64,000 nucleotides of DNA from CAYWNA01 sp964459305 (GTDB taxonomy: Bacteria; Planctomycetota; Planctomycetia; Pirellulales; Pirellulaceae): contig CAYWNA010000025.1 in assembly GCA_964459305.1 (NCBI GenBank), positions 1 through 64,000 of the forward strand, written 5' to 3'. The translations under genes and the position numbers were made by a program. The notes beneath the pieces are model-generated. The model made no database searches. It was not told the DNA's origin and saw nothing but the letters and a program-made list of their open reading frames with translations. Positions 25,405-32,967 of this stretch are shown here, one piece after another; the first letter of the stretch is position 1; the number at the start of each line of letters is the position of its first letter.

Positions 25405-26736
25405 ATGAACGTTCTCTTCATTATCGCCGACGCGTTGCGGGCCGACCGGCTGCATTGTTGCGGCAATCCGCATGAAACGAGCCCCGTGATTGACCGCCTG
25501 GCCGGCGACGGCGTGCTGTTTACCAACGTCATCGCGAATGCCAATCACACCATCCCGGCACTCATCTCGGCATTCACGGGACTGTACGTGGTATCGCACG
25601 GAATCCGCGACCAGGACACGTTCCAGAACTGGAGCGACCTATGGAAAGACCACCGGACTCCGTTTCATGTTCTGCGCGACCACGGATACCTGATCGCGGG
25701 CGACGACCCGCAGGTGTATGCTCCGCTTGGCTTCGATGCCGGGAGCAGGGACGTTCAAGCGAACCTTCGCCAACTCACCGACCGCCAGTTCTTTCTCTGG
25801 CACCGTACGGAAGAGACCCACTTGCCGTACGATCCCAGGCCACCCTACGACACGGCCTACTTGCCTAATGACTTCGCGATAACCGACTCTCTGAACGAAC
25901 GGTTGCAGGTTCTTAAGACGTCGATTGTGGTCCACAAGCCGGGGTTGACGGCCAGGTTGGAGTTGGGAGCAGCGGATGCCATTGAAGTGGAAGGTTACCA
26001 ACGGACGCTGGGCATCGCCGAATTCGCGGCGAGAGACCGGCCCGCGATCCTGGGCCTCTACGATGGATGCGTGAAGATGCTCGACGAAGAAATCGAGCGG
26101 TACTTGAGCCTGTTGGAGCAACTGGGCCTTCTGGATAATACCATCGTCGTTCTTACTTCCGACCACGGCGAGCAACTGCTCGAACGAGGCGCCGTGGGGC
26201 ACTCGTCCTGTTCGCTGGAAGGAAACCTCTACGACGAGAACATCCGCGTGCCGCTGATTCTCCGCTGCCCGGCTGTGCTGCCCAGAGGCAAGGTCATCGA
26301 CCGCCAGGTCTCCCAAGTCGATATCATGCCGACACTGTTCGAGATCCTCGAATTGAATATGCCAGGATCTGCAGATGGTCGCTCCCTGCTGCCGCTCATC
26401 TTCGGGCAGGCCGGAGAAAAGGGGACAGGTCCAATTTGCCGGAACGGCCCGCAGGGTGCTTCGCACAAATTGGACCTGTCCCCTTTTCTCCGTGAGGAAG
26501 CCTACGCCGAGACGTCTCCCTGCGGGTGGCAGACGCTGGACGGCGACCAGCGGATGATCTGGTGCGTTCGCCAGCCACCGTGGAAGCTGATCAAATACTT
26601 CGATCCGCAAGCCGGCGAAACGTACGAGCTGTTCAATCTGAAAGACGATCCTCAAGAGAAGCAGAACCTGATCGACGACGACGCCAAGATTGGCTTGGTG
26701 CTGCGCGAGAAACTCGACGCTTGGATTGCTGGTTAG
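25405..26736 (+). CDS. Sulfatase-like hydrolase (alkaline-phosphatase superfamily) with an in-frame palindrome insertion
   Basis: 443 residues from the ATG at 25405 (a GTG at 25390 is an alternative). Metal-site Asp in FIIADALRADR, VVLTSDHGEQLLE and GHSS are intact. The nucleophile position lacks the formylglycine motif C/S-x-P/A-x-R: it reads NHTIPALISAFTG, so Thr49 is the likely nucleophile. This points to a phosphatase, phosphodiesterase or transferase rather than a true sulfatase. About 27 residues near position 336-363 (EKGTGPIC to KLDLSPFL) come from palindrome copy 3. No signal peptide. Last gene of the tight run. Confidence 0.85.
   Translation: MNVLFIIADALRADRLHCCGNPHETSPVIDRLAGDGVLFTNVIANANHTIPALISAFTGLYVVSHGIRDQDTFQNWSDLWKDHRTPFHVLRDHGYLIAGDDPQVYAPLGFDAGSRDVQANLRQLTDRQFFLWHRTEETHLPYDPRPPYDTAYLPNDFAITDSLNERLQVLKTSIVVHKPGLTARLELGAADAIEVEGYQRTLGIAEFAARDRPAILGLYDGCVKMLDEEIERYLSLLEQLGLLDNTIVVLTSDHGEQLLERGAVGHSSCSLEGNLYDENIRVPLILRCPAVLPRGKVIDRQVSQVDIMPTLFEILELNMPGSADGRSLLPLIFGQAGEKGTGPICRNGPQGASHKLDLSPFLREEAYAETSPCGWQTLDGDQRMIWCVRQPPWKLIKYFDPQAGETYELFNLKDDPQEKQNLIDDDAKIGLVLREKLDAWIAG
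26412..26492. repeat. Coding-type palindromic element, copy 3 (in frame inside a CDS)
   Basis: 81 bp. Left arm CGGAGAAAAGGGGACAGGTC and the exactly complementary right arm ending CTTTTCTCCG, with a loop nearly identical to copies 1 and 2. It is inserted in frame in the sulfatase-like gene between DGRSLLPLIFGQ and REEAYAET, segments that are normally adjacent in such proteins. Confidence 0.95.
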
Positions 26737-26940
26737 CATCCTCCTCAATCCAATGCCGCCAAAACACTCGCGCAAGACGATCCCGCCGTATGGGGCGTAC
26801 TTCTGTATCGGCCGTTGACAGTGTATTCTGTATTCCGCCGGGACTTGCGTCGCTGCATGTTCTGGTCGGCCTGTCTGAAGCCGTTGTTGAGCACCATGCC
26901 AAATCTGTCCACGAAGCACTTTTGCGAGGAAACTTAGTTG

Positions 26941-28440
26941 ATGCGGATCTGGACGCATGCTTTCAAGATGCACACCTTGGTAGTACGAGTCATCGTCGTC
27001 ATGCTTTTTTTCCTTCTGGGAAATGGTATCGGGCTGGGCGAAGGGGCCGGTGATCAGGAAGTTGATTCGAAGGCCCCCTTGGCGAAGAACGTCATCTTGC
27101 TGGTCAGTGACGGGTGTGGCTTTAACCATGTGGATGCGGCGAGCCTTTTTGAGCATGGCAAGACCAATGTACAAGTCTACGAGGGTTTCCCGGTCCGGGT
27201 CGCTATGAGCACGTACAGCTACTCGGTCAAGTCCGGCGAATTGAAATTGGGTGAATACGCGCCGTGCAAAGCGTGGTCCGATCCGCAGTACGTCAAGCGT
27301 GGCTATACCGATTCGGCGGCGGCGGCAACGACGATGTCGACGGGGCACAAGACTTATGGCGGAGCGATTGGATTCGACACGAATCGGGAACCGTTGCTGC
27401 ACGCCTGGGAGAGGGCCGAACGGGCCGGCAAGGCGACCGGTGTGGTTACCAGCGTTCAATGGAGTCACGCGACGCCGGCCGCTTTCGTCGCGCACAACGA
27501 AAGTCGCAAGAAGTACGCCGCCATCGCGCGCGAAATGATCATGGAAAGCGGCACCGACGTGATCATGGGATGTGGCCATCCTTGGTACGATGCGAAAGGC
27601 CTCGCCAAGACCTCGCCAAACAAGTTCGATTACGTCGGCGGCCGAGAAACGTGGGACGCGCTGGTCGACGGGAAAGTGGGTGGCGATGCCGACGGCGATG
27701 GCAAAGCGGATCCCTGGACACTGGTCCAAACACGCGACGAATTCCAGGCGTTGACCTCGGGCTGCACACCCAAACGTGTATGCGGCGTCGCCCAGGTGTA
27801 CAGAACGCTACAGAAAGACCGTGGCGGTGACAGTGACGCCCCTCCGTTCCAAACGCCGCTTGCCGAGACGGTTCCGACCTTGGCGGAAATGACCCGCGCG
27901 GCTATCAACGTATTGGACGACAATCCGGACGGGTTCTGCCTTTTGGTCGAAGCCGGCGCCGTCGACTGGGCCGGCCATGATGGTCAATCGGCTCGGATGA
28001 TCGAAGAACAAATCGACTTCAATCGATCCGTCGAAGCGGCGGTCCAATGGGTTGAACAGAACAGCAACTGGGCCGAGACGCTGGTCATCGTGACGGCCGA
28101 CCACGAGACAGGCTACCTGACGGCTCCTACGCAGGCGATACCGGATGCCTCCGCGCCGCTGCCGAACAATGGAAAAAGTGCGCTGCCGGTTCCAACGCAG
28201 GCGGCCCCCGATGCTTCCGCGCCGCTGTCGAACAATGGAAAAGGCACGCTGCCGGGCATGCAGTGGAACAGCGGCTCGCACACGAACAGCCTGATTCCGG
28301 TGTACGCCAAGGGTGACGCCGCAAGTTTGCTGATCGAGTTGGCCGACCAGCAAGATCCGGTCCGCGGTGCATACCTCGGCAACACGGAAATCGGCCAAGC
28401 GCTCCACGCCGTGATCGGCTGTGTCGGCGACCGAGAATAG
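26941..28440 (+). CDS. phoA: Secreted alkaline phosphatase (PhoA-like)
   Basis: 499 residues from the ATG at 26941. A signal peptide (about 10-35) precedes ILLVSDGCGFNH. The nucleophile Ser is in YTDSAAAATTMSTG, with metal ligands in SHATPAAF, EAGAVDWAGHD, TADHETGY and SGSHTN. A phosphomonoesterase releasing phosphate in the periplasm or outside the cell. Between TADHETGY and the terminal His motif there is a 22-residue tandem duplication (TQA...NNGK, twice), so the loop bearing NNGK is doubled. It lies 204 bp after the sulfatase-like gene and may be a separate transcription unit. Confidence 0.92.
   Translation: MRIWTHAFKMHTLVVRVIVVMLFFLLGNGIGLGEGAGDQEVDSKAPLAKNVILLVSDGCGFNHVDAASLFEHGKTNVQVYEGFPVRVAMSTYSYSVKSGELKLGEYAPCKAWSDPQYVKRGYTDSAAAATTMSTGHKTYGGAIGFDTNREPLLHAWERAERAGKATGVVTSVQWSHATPAAFVAHNESRKKYAAIAREMIMESGTDVIMGCGHPWYDAKGLAKTSPNKFDYVGGRETWDALVDGKVGGDADGDGKADPWTLVQTRDEFQALTSGCTPKRVCGVAQVYRTLQKDRGGDSDAPPFQTPLAETVPTLAEMTRAAINVLDDNPDGFCLLVEAGAVDWAGHDGQSARMIEEQIDFNRSVEAAVQWVEQNSNWAETLVIVTADHETGYLTAPTQAIPDASAPLPNNGKSALPVPTQAAPDASAPLSNNGKGTLPGMQWNSGSHTNSLIPVYAKGDAASLLIELADQQDPVRGAYLGNTEIGQALHAVIGCVGDRE
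28129..28260 (+). repeat. 66-bp tandem duplication inside the alkaline phosphatase gene
   Basis: Two in-frame 66-bp units at 28129-28194 and 28195-28260, encoding TQAIPDASAPLPNNGKSALP-VP and TQAAPDASAPLSNNGKGTLP-GM. The second unit carries the version expected in the family (NNGKG.LPGMQW). Confidence 0.9.
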
Positions 28441-28795
28441 AGTTACGGACGGCCAGGCAACCGGCCGGACCTTGGAATCCCCGGGGAAACATGGTTTTGG
28501 GTTTCAGTGTCCGGTGTTTGGGAAGAACTTCGACCGACTGACTCCTGAAACTTGAGTACCGAAACCTCCACCGTCGCGATCGCAAGAAAAACGCGGACAG
28601 AATTCTCGTTTTCAGCACCATAGGGGCGCTTGGCTTCGTCTGGAGCCGCGCCTGGAAGAAGTGGACTGTGGGCCGTTGCCTGTCACAATCATCCGTGTGA
28701 TTTTATCCGCGTGCGTCCCGCAATTCGCTGCGCACACGGATGTCAAAACCAAGCCAATGTCGACAGATTGTTGTCGCTCGGGAAAAGCACAGGCC
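28441..28795. other. Intergenic stretch with no recognised feature
   Basis: 355 bp between the convergent alkaline phosphatase and symporter genes. I see no coherent reading frame, strong hairpin with a T-run, or repeat copy. Short pieces such as GTTTCAGTGTCCGG look low in information. Confidence 0.6.
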
Positions 28796-30319
28796 CTAAT
28801 CAAGCGACGGGTGGAAGAACAGGGCCAGGCTTTTCTTCTCCGTCGGTCCGGGCGGCGTGGCCAGGCAAACGACGAAGAAGACAATCCCCGCGACAAGGAA
28901 GGATGCCAAGAATCCGTTTAGGTTGAACAAATTGGCCTGGGGAAACAGAACCATCGCCTTTCCGCCGATGGACAGAAACATAACGTTCATGCCCACACCC
29001 ACGACCGTGGCGGCCATGGCACCGTAACGGTTGGCTCGCCTCCAGAAATAGGCGCCCCACAGCGGAAAGATCGTGACAGCGCTGATGCCAAAAGCAATCA
29101 CGGCCAATTCGGCTACGGGTGTGTTGGGATTCCAGGCGATGGCCACACAAGCAATCATGATGCCCGCAATACACAACCGGCCGAAGCGGACAAGTTCTTT
29201 TGTGTCGGCTTTCGGCCGGAACAACTTGTAGACATCGTTGGCGATATTGGTGGCATGGCCGAATACGACACCGTTGACTGTGGTCATGGCCGCCGTGAAG
29301 CCGCCGGCAACCGCCAGCGCAGCGATCCAAGCGGGCAGCGTCTCCGCAGCGGCAAGACCGTATACTTTGTCCGCGTCTACAGGGGACACAGGCGACACCT
29401 CGCCGGAAAGCTCGGGAGCCTGAGCCAGTTCCAATCCCCTTGCCGCAATGCCGATCATTGTGGTCATGCTAATGACAACCACGCAGATCACGCCGAAGAC
29501 AACAACCATGGTCTTGAATCCCTTGGCCGTACGGCTCGAATAGGCGTGCATGTACGGTTGGGGAAGACAGACCGACCCCAGGCACATGGCCGAGGCAAAT
29601 CCGAACAACATCGGATAACTCCAGACCTTTCCGCCTTTCGCTCCAAGCTGGAACAACTCCGGGTGCTTTTCGAAAACGAGGTCCATGGTCGGGACGAAGC
29701 CGCCGTTCTTGGACATCACCGCATTGAAAAGGACAAAAACCATCACGGTGAAAAACACACCTTGGATTGTGTTTACCCAGGCGGCGCCTTTCATGCCGCC
29801 CATGATCAGATATAGAGCAATGAACGCAGGCACGAAAAACAGGCCCACGTGATAGGAAACCGTGTTATCACTTATGGCCTCGATCATGACGCCAATCCCC
29901 TGCAGCTGAGCCACCAGGTACGGTATGGAAGCCACCATGACGACAACCGGTATCAAGGCCCGCATGCCGTTTCCATAGCGTTCGCCAAAGGGGGCGCCCA
30001 TGGACATCCACTTCCGTGCCCTGCCGATGAGGAATGTCTTTCGGTGGATGAAGTACCAGAGAAAACCCAGGGGAACGAGATTCACGGTCAGTACGAACAG
30101 AGAGCCGAACCCCGTGCGGTATCCGAGACCCGACATGCCGAACATGGCAAAGGCACTCAAGAAGGAAGCGAGCAAGCTGAAAATCAACACAAAATAGCCG
30201 AGGCTCGATCCGGCCACAAAATAATCATCCGCACTGCGAGTAAACCCACGGCGGAAAGCCATATAGCTGACAAAGACAGAAATCAGGCAAATGCCCGTGA
30301 TAATGGCGATTGCATACAC
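28796..30319 (-). CDS. Sodium:solute symporter (SSS family)
   Basis: 507 residues, about 13 transmembrane segments, with RRGFTRSADDYFVAGSSLG near the start as in the SSS family and FLSAFAMFGMSGLGYRTG in helix 1-2. AGGFTAAMTTVNGVVFGHAT replaces the more common sodium-site helix. The start is GTG, sharing its first G with the TAG stop of the small upstream gene (TAGTG), so the two are coupled. Different from the two other SSS proteins of the window. Substrate unknown; the divergent sulfatase suggests a sugar released from a sulfated glycan. Confidence 0.9.
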   Translation of the reverse strand: MYAIAIITGICLISVFVSYMAFRRGFTRSADDYFVAGSSLGYFVLIFSLLASFLSAFAMFGMSGLGYRTGFGSLFVLTVNLVPLGFLWYFIHRKTFLIGRARKWMSMGAPFGERYGNGMRALIPVVVMVASIPYLVAQLQGIGVMIEAISDNTVSYHVGLFFVPAFIALYLIMGGMKGAAWVNTIQGVFFTVMVFVLFNAVMSKNGGFVPTMDLVFEKHPELFQLGAKGGKVWSYPMLFGFASAMCLGSVCLPQPYMHAYSSRTAKGFKTMVVVFGVICVVVISMTTMIGIAARGLELAQAPELSGEVSPVSPVDADKVYGLAAAETLPAWIAALAVAGGFTAAMTTVNGVVFGHATNIANDVYKLFRPKADTKELVRFGRLCIAGIMIACVAIAWNPNTPVAELAVIAFGISAVTIFPLWGAYFWRRANRYGAMAATVVGVGMNVMFLSIGGKAMVLFPQANLFNLNGFLASFLVAGIVFFVVCLATPPGPTEKKSLALFFHPSLD

Positions 30320-30615
30320 TATTCGTCCTCCTTCGCCGCAAGCGGTTTCTCCGTATTCACCGACTCCAATTGGGAGACAATCCCCGCAAGCTCTTCGTCA
30401 TTCATTGCCATCGGAGTCAGGAACAGATAGACCCACTCCACGACAAAGAGGATGGCGGCGACGGCAAACGCCAGCACCGCCCAGAACGGAATGCCGAAAA
30501 TCCGTCCCACTTGGCCGTAGCTCCCGTAACCCACTGGACACCAGCAAAGCAACGTCATGACAAGGAAGGCAAGAACAAACGCCCCGTTCTTCCATGCGAC
30601 GGTCTTCTGTTTCAT
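30319..30615 (-). CDS. Small two-helix membrane protein, symporter partner
   Basis: 98 residues with two hydrophobic helices (about 12-30 and 42-68) linked by a Tyr/Gly-rich loop, and an acidic C-terminus. Architecture as in DUF3311/DUF997-type small partners of SSS transporters; the exact family is uncertain. AGAGGAAC precedes the ATG. The stop codon overlaps the symporter GTG by one base. Confidence 0.78.
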   Translation of the reverse strand: MKQKTVAWKNGAFVLAFLVMTLLCWCPVGYGSYGQVGRIFGIPFWAVLAFAVAAILFVVEWVYLFLTPMAMNDEELAGIVSQLESVNTEKPLAAKEDE

Positions 30616-30704
30616 TTGATCGTTCCTCTTTCTTGGAGGGAAAACGTGCGCTCGCTTCGCAAGCGGCCCATCGGCGTCAAAGTCTCATGTCAGGCAGATT
30701 TTGT

Positions 30705-30733
30705 TTGACAGGCAGTTTACGCTATCGTACCGT
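30705..30733 (+). promoter_or_regulatory. Candidate sigma70-type promoter for the sulfatase gene
   Basis: TTGACA at 30705-30710, 17-bp spacer, TACCGT at 30728-30733. It ends about 35 bp before the sulfatase ATG. The -35 is a perfect match, the -10 is weak. Confidence 0.4.
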
Positions 30734-30767
30734 GTGTTGCGAGTGACCAGCGGGAAAGGAGAATCTC

Positions 30768-32243
30768 ATGAACGATGCACAGCAAGGCATTCTAGTCGTC
30801 TTTCTGATTGCGGCCAATGCGCCACTCTGCGGTCGCTGTGCCGGCGCAGAAGACACCTCGGGACCGCCGAACATCGTCCTAATCATGGCCGATAATCTGG
30901 GCTACGGCGACTTGGGGTGTTACGGACAGAAACGCATCAAGACGCCTAACTTGGACCAAATGGCCACAGACGGATTGCGCTTCACGCAGTTCTACTCGGC
31001 CGCGCTGGTCTGCGCACCGGCGCGGTGCACTCTGATGACCGGCCTGCACACCGGACACTGCCGGATTCGCGGCAACCATCGTGATTCCGACGTCCAGGCA
31101 TTGGAGCCGGAAGACGTAACGATCGCGGAAGTGCTCAAAGAGCGGGACTACGCAACCGCCGTGGTGGGCAAATGGGGACTTGGTGACGAAGGGAACGTGG
31201 GAATTCCCAACCTTCAAGGTTTTGACTATTTCTTCGGTTACCTCAACCAGGTTCACGCCCACAACTACTTCCCTCACTTTCTCTGGCGAAACCAACAGCG
31301 GGTAGAGTTGGCCAATGTAGTCAAGCATCCGGAGAAACTGTACCAATCACCTGAGTTGGGCGGGGCGGCAACGAAGCGGGTGGATTACGCGCCCGATTTA
31401 TTCACTGCCGAGGCCCTTTCGTTTGTCCAAAAGCAGACGGAGGATCGGCCGTTCTTTTTGTACTTGGCATACAACTATCCGCATCCGAATTGCGAGTCGT
31501 GGCTCGTGAAGCAACACGGTGCGGAAGTGCCCGATTACGGCGTGTATGCCGAGGAGGATTGGCCTGATATTCAAAAGGGCCATGCGGCGATGATAACGCG
31601 GATGGATCGCGACATCGGTCGGCTTCAGGAACTGTTGAAACAGCGCGGTTTCGACCAAGACACGCTGGTAATGTTCACCTCGGACAACGGCCCTCACGCA
31701 GGCGACCGTTTGAATCCCGAGTTCAACGATTCCAACGGGCCGCTGCGCGGCGTTCTGCGTGATGCCTACGAAGGAGGGATTCGCGTACCAATGATCGCCC
31801 GCTGGCCGGGACACATTGCCGCCGGCAGTACCACCGATCACATCAGCTCGCTGGTCGACGTTCTCGCAACCTGCGCCGAAGTCGCCGGCGTCAAACCACC
31901 CGCGGGCGACGGCATCAGCTTCCTGCCAACTCTTCGTGGTCAAGATGCGAAACAGAAGAAGCACGATCACCTGTATTGGGAATTCTACGAACGCGGGTCC
32001 GCCCAGGCGGTTCGCTTGGGTGATTGGAAGGCGATTCGCAAGCCGATGATCGCCGGTGAGATCGAACTGTACAACCTGAAAGACGATCTTGCTGAGACAA
32101 TGGACATCGCGAAAGACCATCCGGACATCGTCGCCCGGGTCGACGCGATCATGAAGCAGGAGCACCGACCGTCGCCCCATTGGCGGCCACCGTCAGCCAG
32201 GCGTAAGTCCGGACCGAAAAGCGGTTCACGAAAGGGCGGCTGA
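30768..32243 (+). CDS. Secreted arylsulfatase (Cys-type)
   Basis: 491 residues. Signal peptide (about 1-27), then PNIVLIMADNLGYGDLGCYG with the metal Asp pair. The sulfatase signature is present as VCAPARCTLMTG, where the Cys would be converted to formylglycine. KWGLGDEG and FTSDNGPH also match. An S1-family exported enzyme removing sulfate esters from polysaccharides. The RBS GGAAAGGAG precedes the ATG. A Lys/Arg/Ser-rich C-terminal tail (about 30 residues) follows the domain. Divergent from the symporter pair. Confidence 0.93.
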   Translation: MNDAQQGILVVFLIAANAPLCGRCAGAEDTSGPPNIVLIMADNLGYGDLGCYGQKRIKTPNLDQMATDGLRFTQFYSAALVCAPARCTLMTGLHTGHCRIRGNHRDSDVQALEPEDVTIAEVLKERDYATAVVGKWGLGDEGNVGIPNLQGFDYFFGYLNQVHAHNYFPHFLWRNQQRVELANVVKHPEKLYQSPELGGAATKRVDYAPDLFTAEALSFVQKQTEDRPFFLYLAYNYPHPNCESWLVKQHGAEVPDYGVYAEEDWPDIQKGHAAMITRMDRDIGRLQELLKQRGFDQDTLVMFTSDNGPHAGDRLNPEFNDSNGPLRGVLRDAYEGGIRVPMIARWPGHIAAGSTTDHISSLVDVLATCAEVAGVKPPAGDGISFLPTLRGQDAKQKKHDHLYWEFYERGSAQAVRLGDWKAIRKPMIAGEIELYNLKDDLAETMDIAKDHPDIVARVDAIMKQEHRPSPHWRPPSARRKSGPKSGSRKGG

Positions 32244-32320
32244 TATGGCGGCGCCCATTTAGGGCGTTGTCGTTTAACGGCATCAGCGCTGATTGAATCA
32301 ACACGCCCACCGTCGGACGC

Positions 32321-32827
32321 TCACATCGACGAGGCTATCCCTGCGATGGCTGCGAAAACAATTATGAATGCATAAATGCATAGCACGATCAACGCGACGA
32401 TGCCGACGAACTTCCAGAACGACTTCTGTGCCTCTAGGGCGGATGCCAAGCTGCCGATCGATTCTTGTTGCAGAAAACTGCCAATCCGGCCGGCGTACCT
32501 CCACAGGTACACGGCGGGAACGACGTAGAGGATAGCCATCACAATGTAGACGAGCCCAAGAATCGCACCAGGCATTCCCGGCATCCCGGCCGCACCCATT
32601 GCCATCATCGCCACGCCGCCAAAGACCATGAATGCGGAACCGATCAACATCAATACACTGATAAGCCGGACCCACGGTTTCGTCTGACGCAGCATGTCGG
32701 CCACGCGGGTCATACTGGCGTCCGAACCGCCGACATCGCTCGATTTCGTCGCGGCCTCCGGCGATTGGTATGGATTGTCGCTGGGAGCCGAAGGATTGTC
32801 GTCCGATGCAAAAGGATAGTCCGACAC
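32321..32827 (-). CDS. DUF5362-like membrane protein
   Basis: 168 residues from a GTG at 32827 (GAGG about 6 nt upstream; a GTG at 32863 would add 12 residues with less support). The N-terminus is low-complexity with an NPYQSP motif often seen in Planctomycetota. MLRQTKPWVRLISVLMLIG begins the DUF5362-type region of three to four transmembrane helices. Function unknown. Confidence 0.75.
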   Translation of the reverse strand: MSDYPFASDDNPSAPSDNPYQSPEAATKSSDVGGSDASMTRVADMLRQTKPWVRLISVLMLIGSAFMVFGGVAMMAMGAAGMPGMPGAILGLVYIVMAILYVVPAVYLWRYAGRIGSFLQQESIGSLASALEAQKSFWKFVGIVALIVLCIYAFIIVFAAIAGIASSM

Positions 32828-32967
32828 GATGGCCTCGGTTGGCTGCGTGCCGATCCCTGGCACTGATGAGAAACGGACCAGGACGTTACCCCTTGGATTC
32901 GACCAAGGAACTGGTCCGCCGATTCTACCAACCGACAGGACACGCGTCGATCCAGGTGACGTTTGGC

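Noticed and set aside
25639..27729. Open 696-codon frame on the minus strand across the sulfatase-like and alkaline phosphatase genes
   Set aside because: It runs antisense to two well-supported genes and across the gap between them, shows no domain, and is rich in His/Arg/Val as expected of antisense frames in GC-rich DNA.
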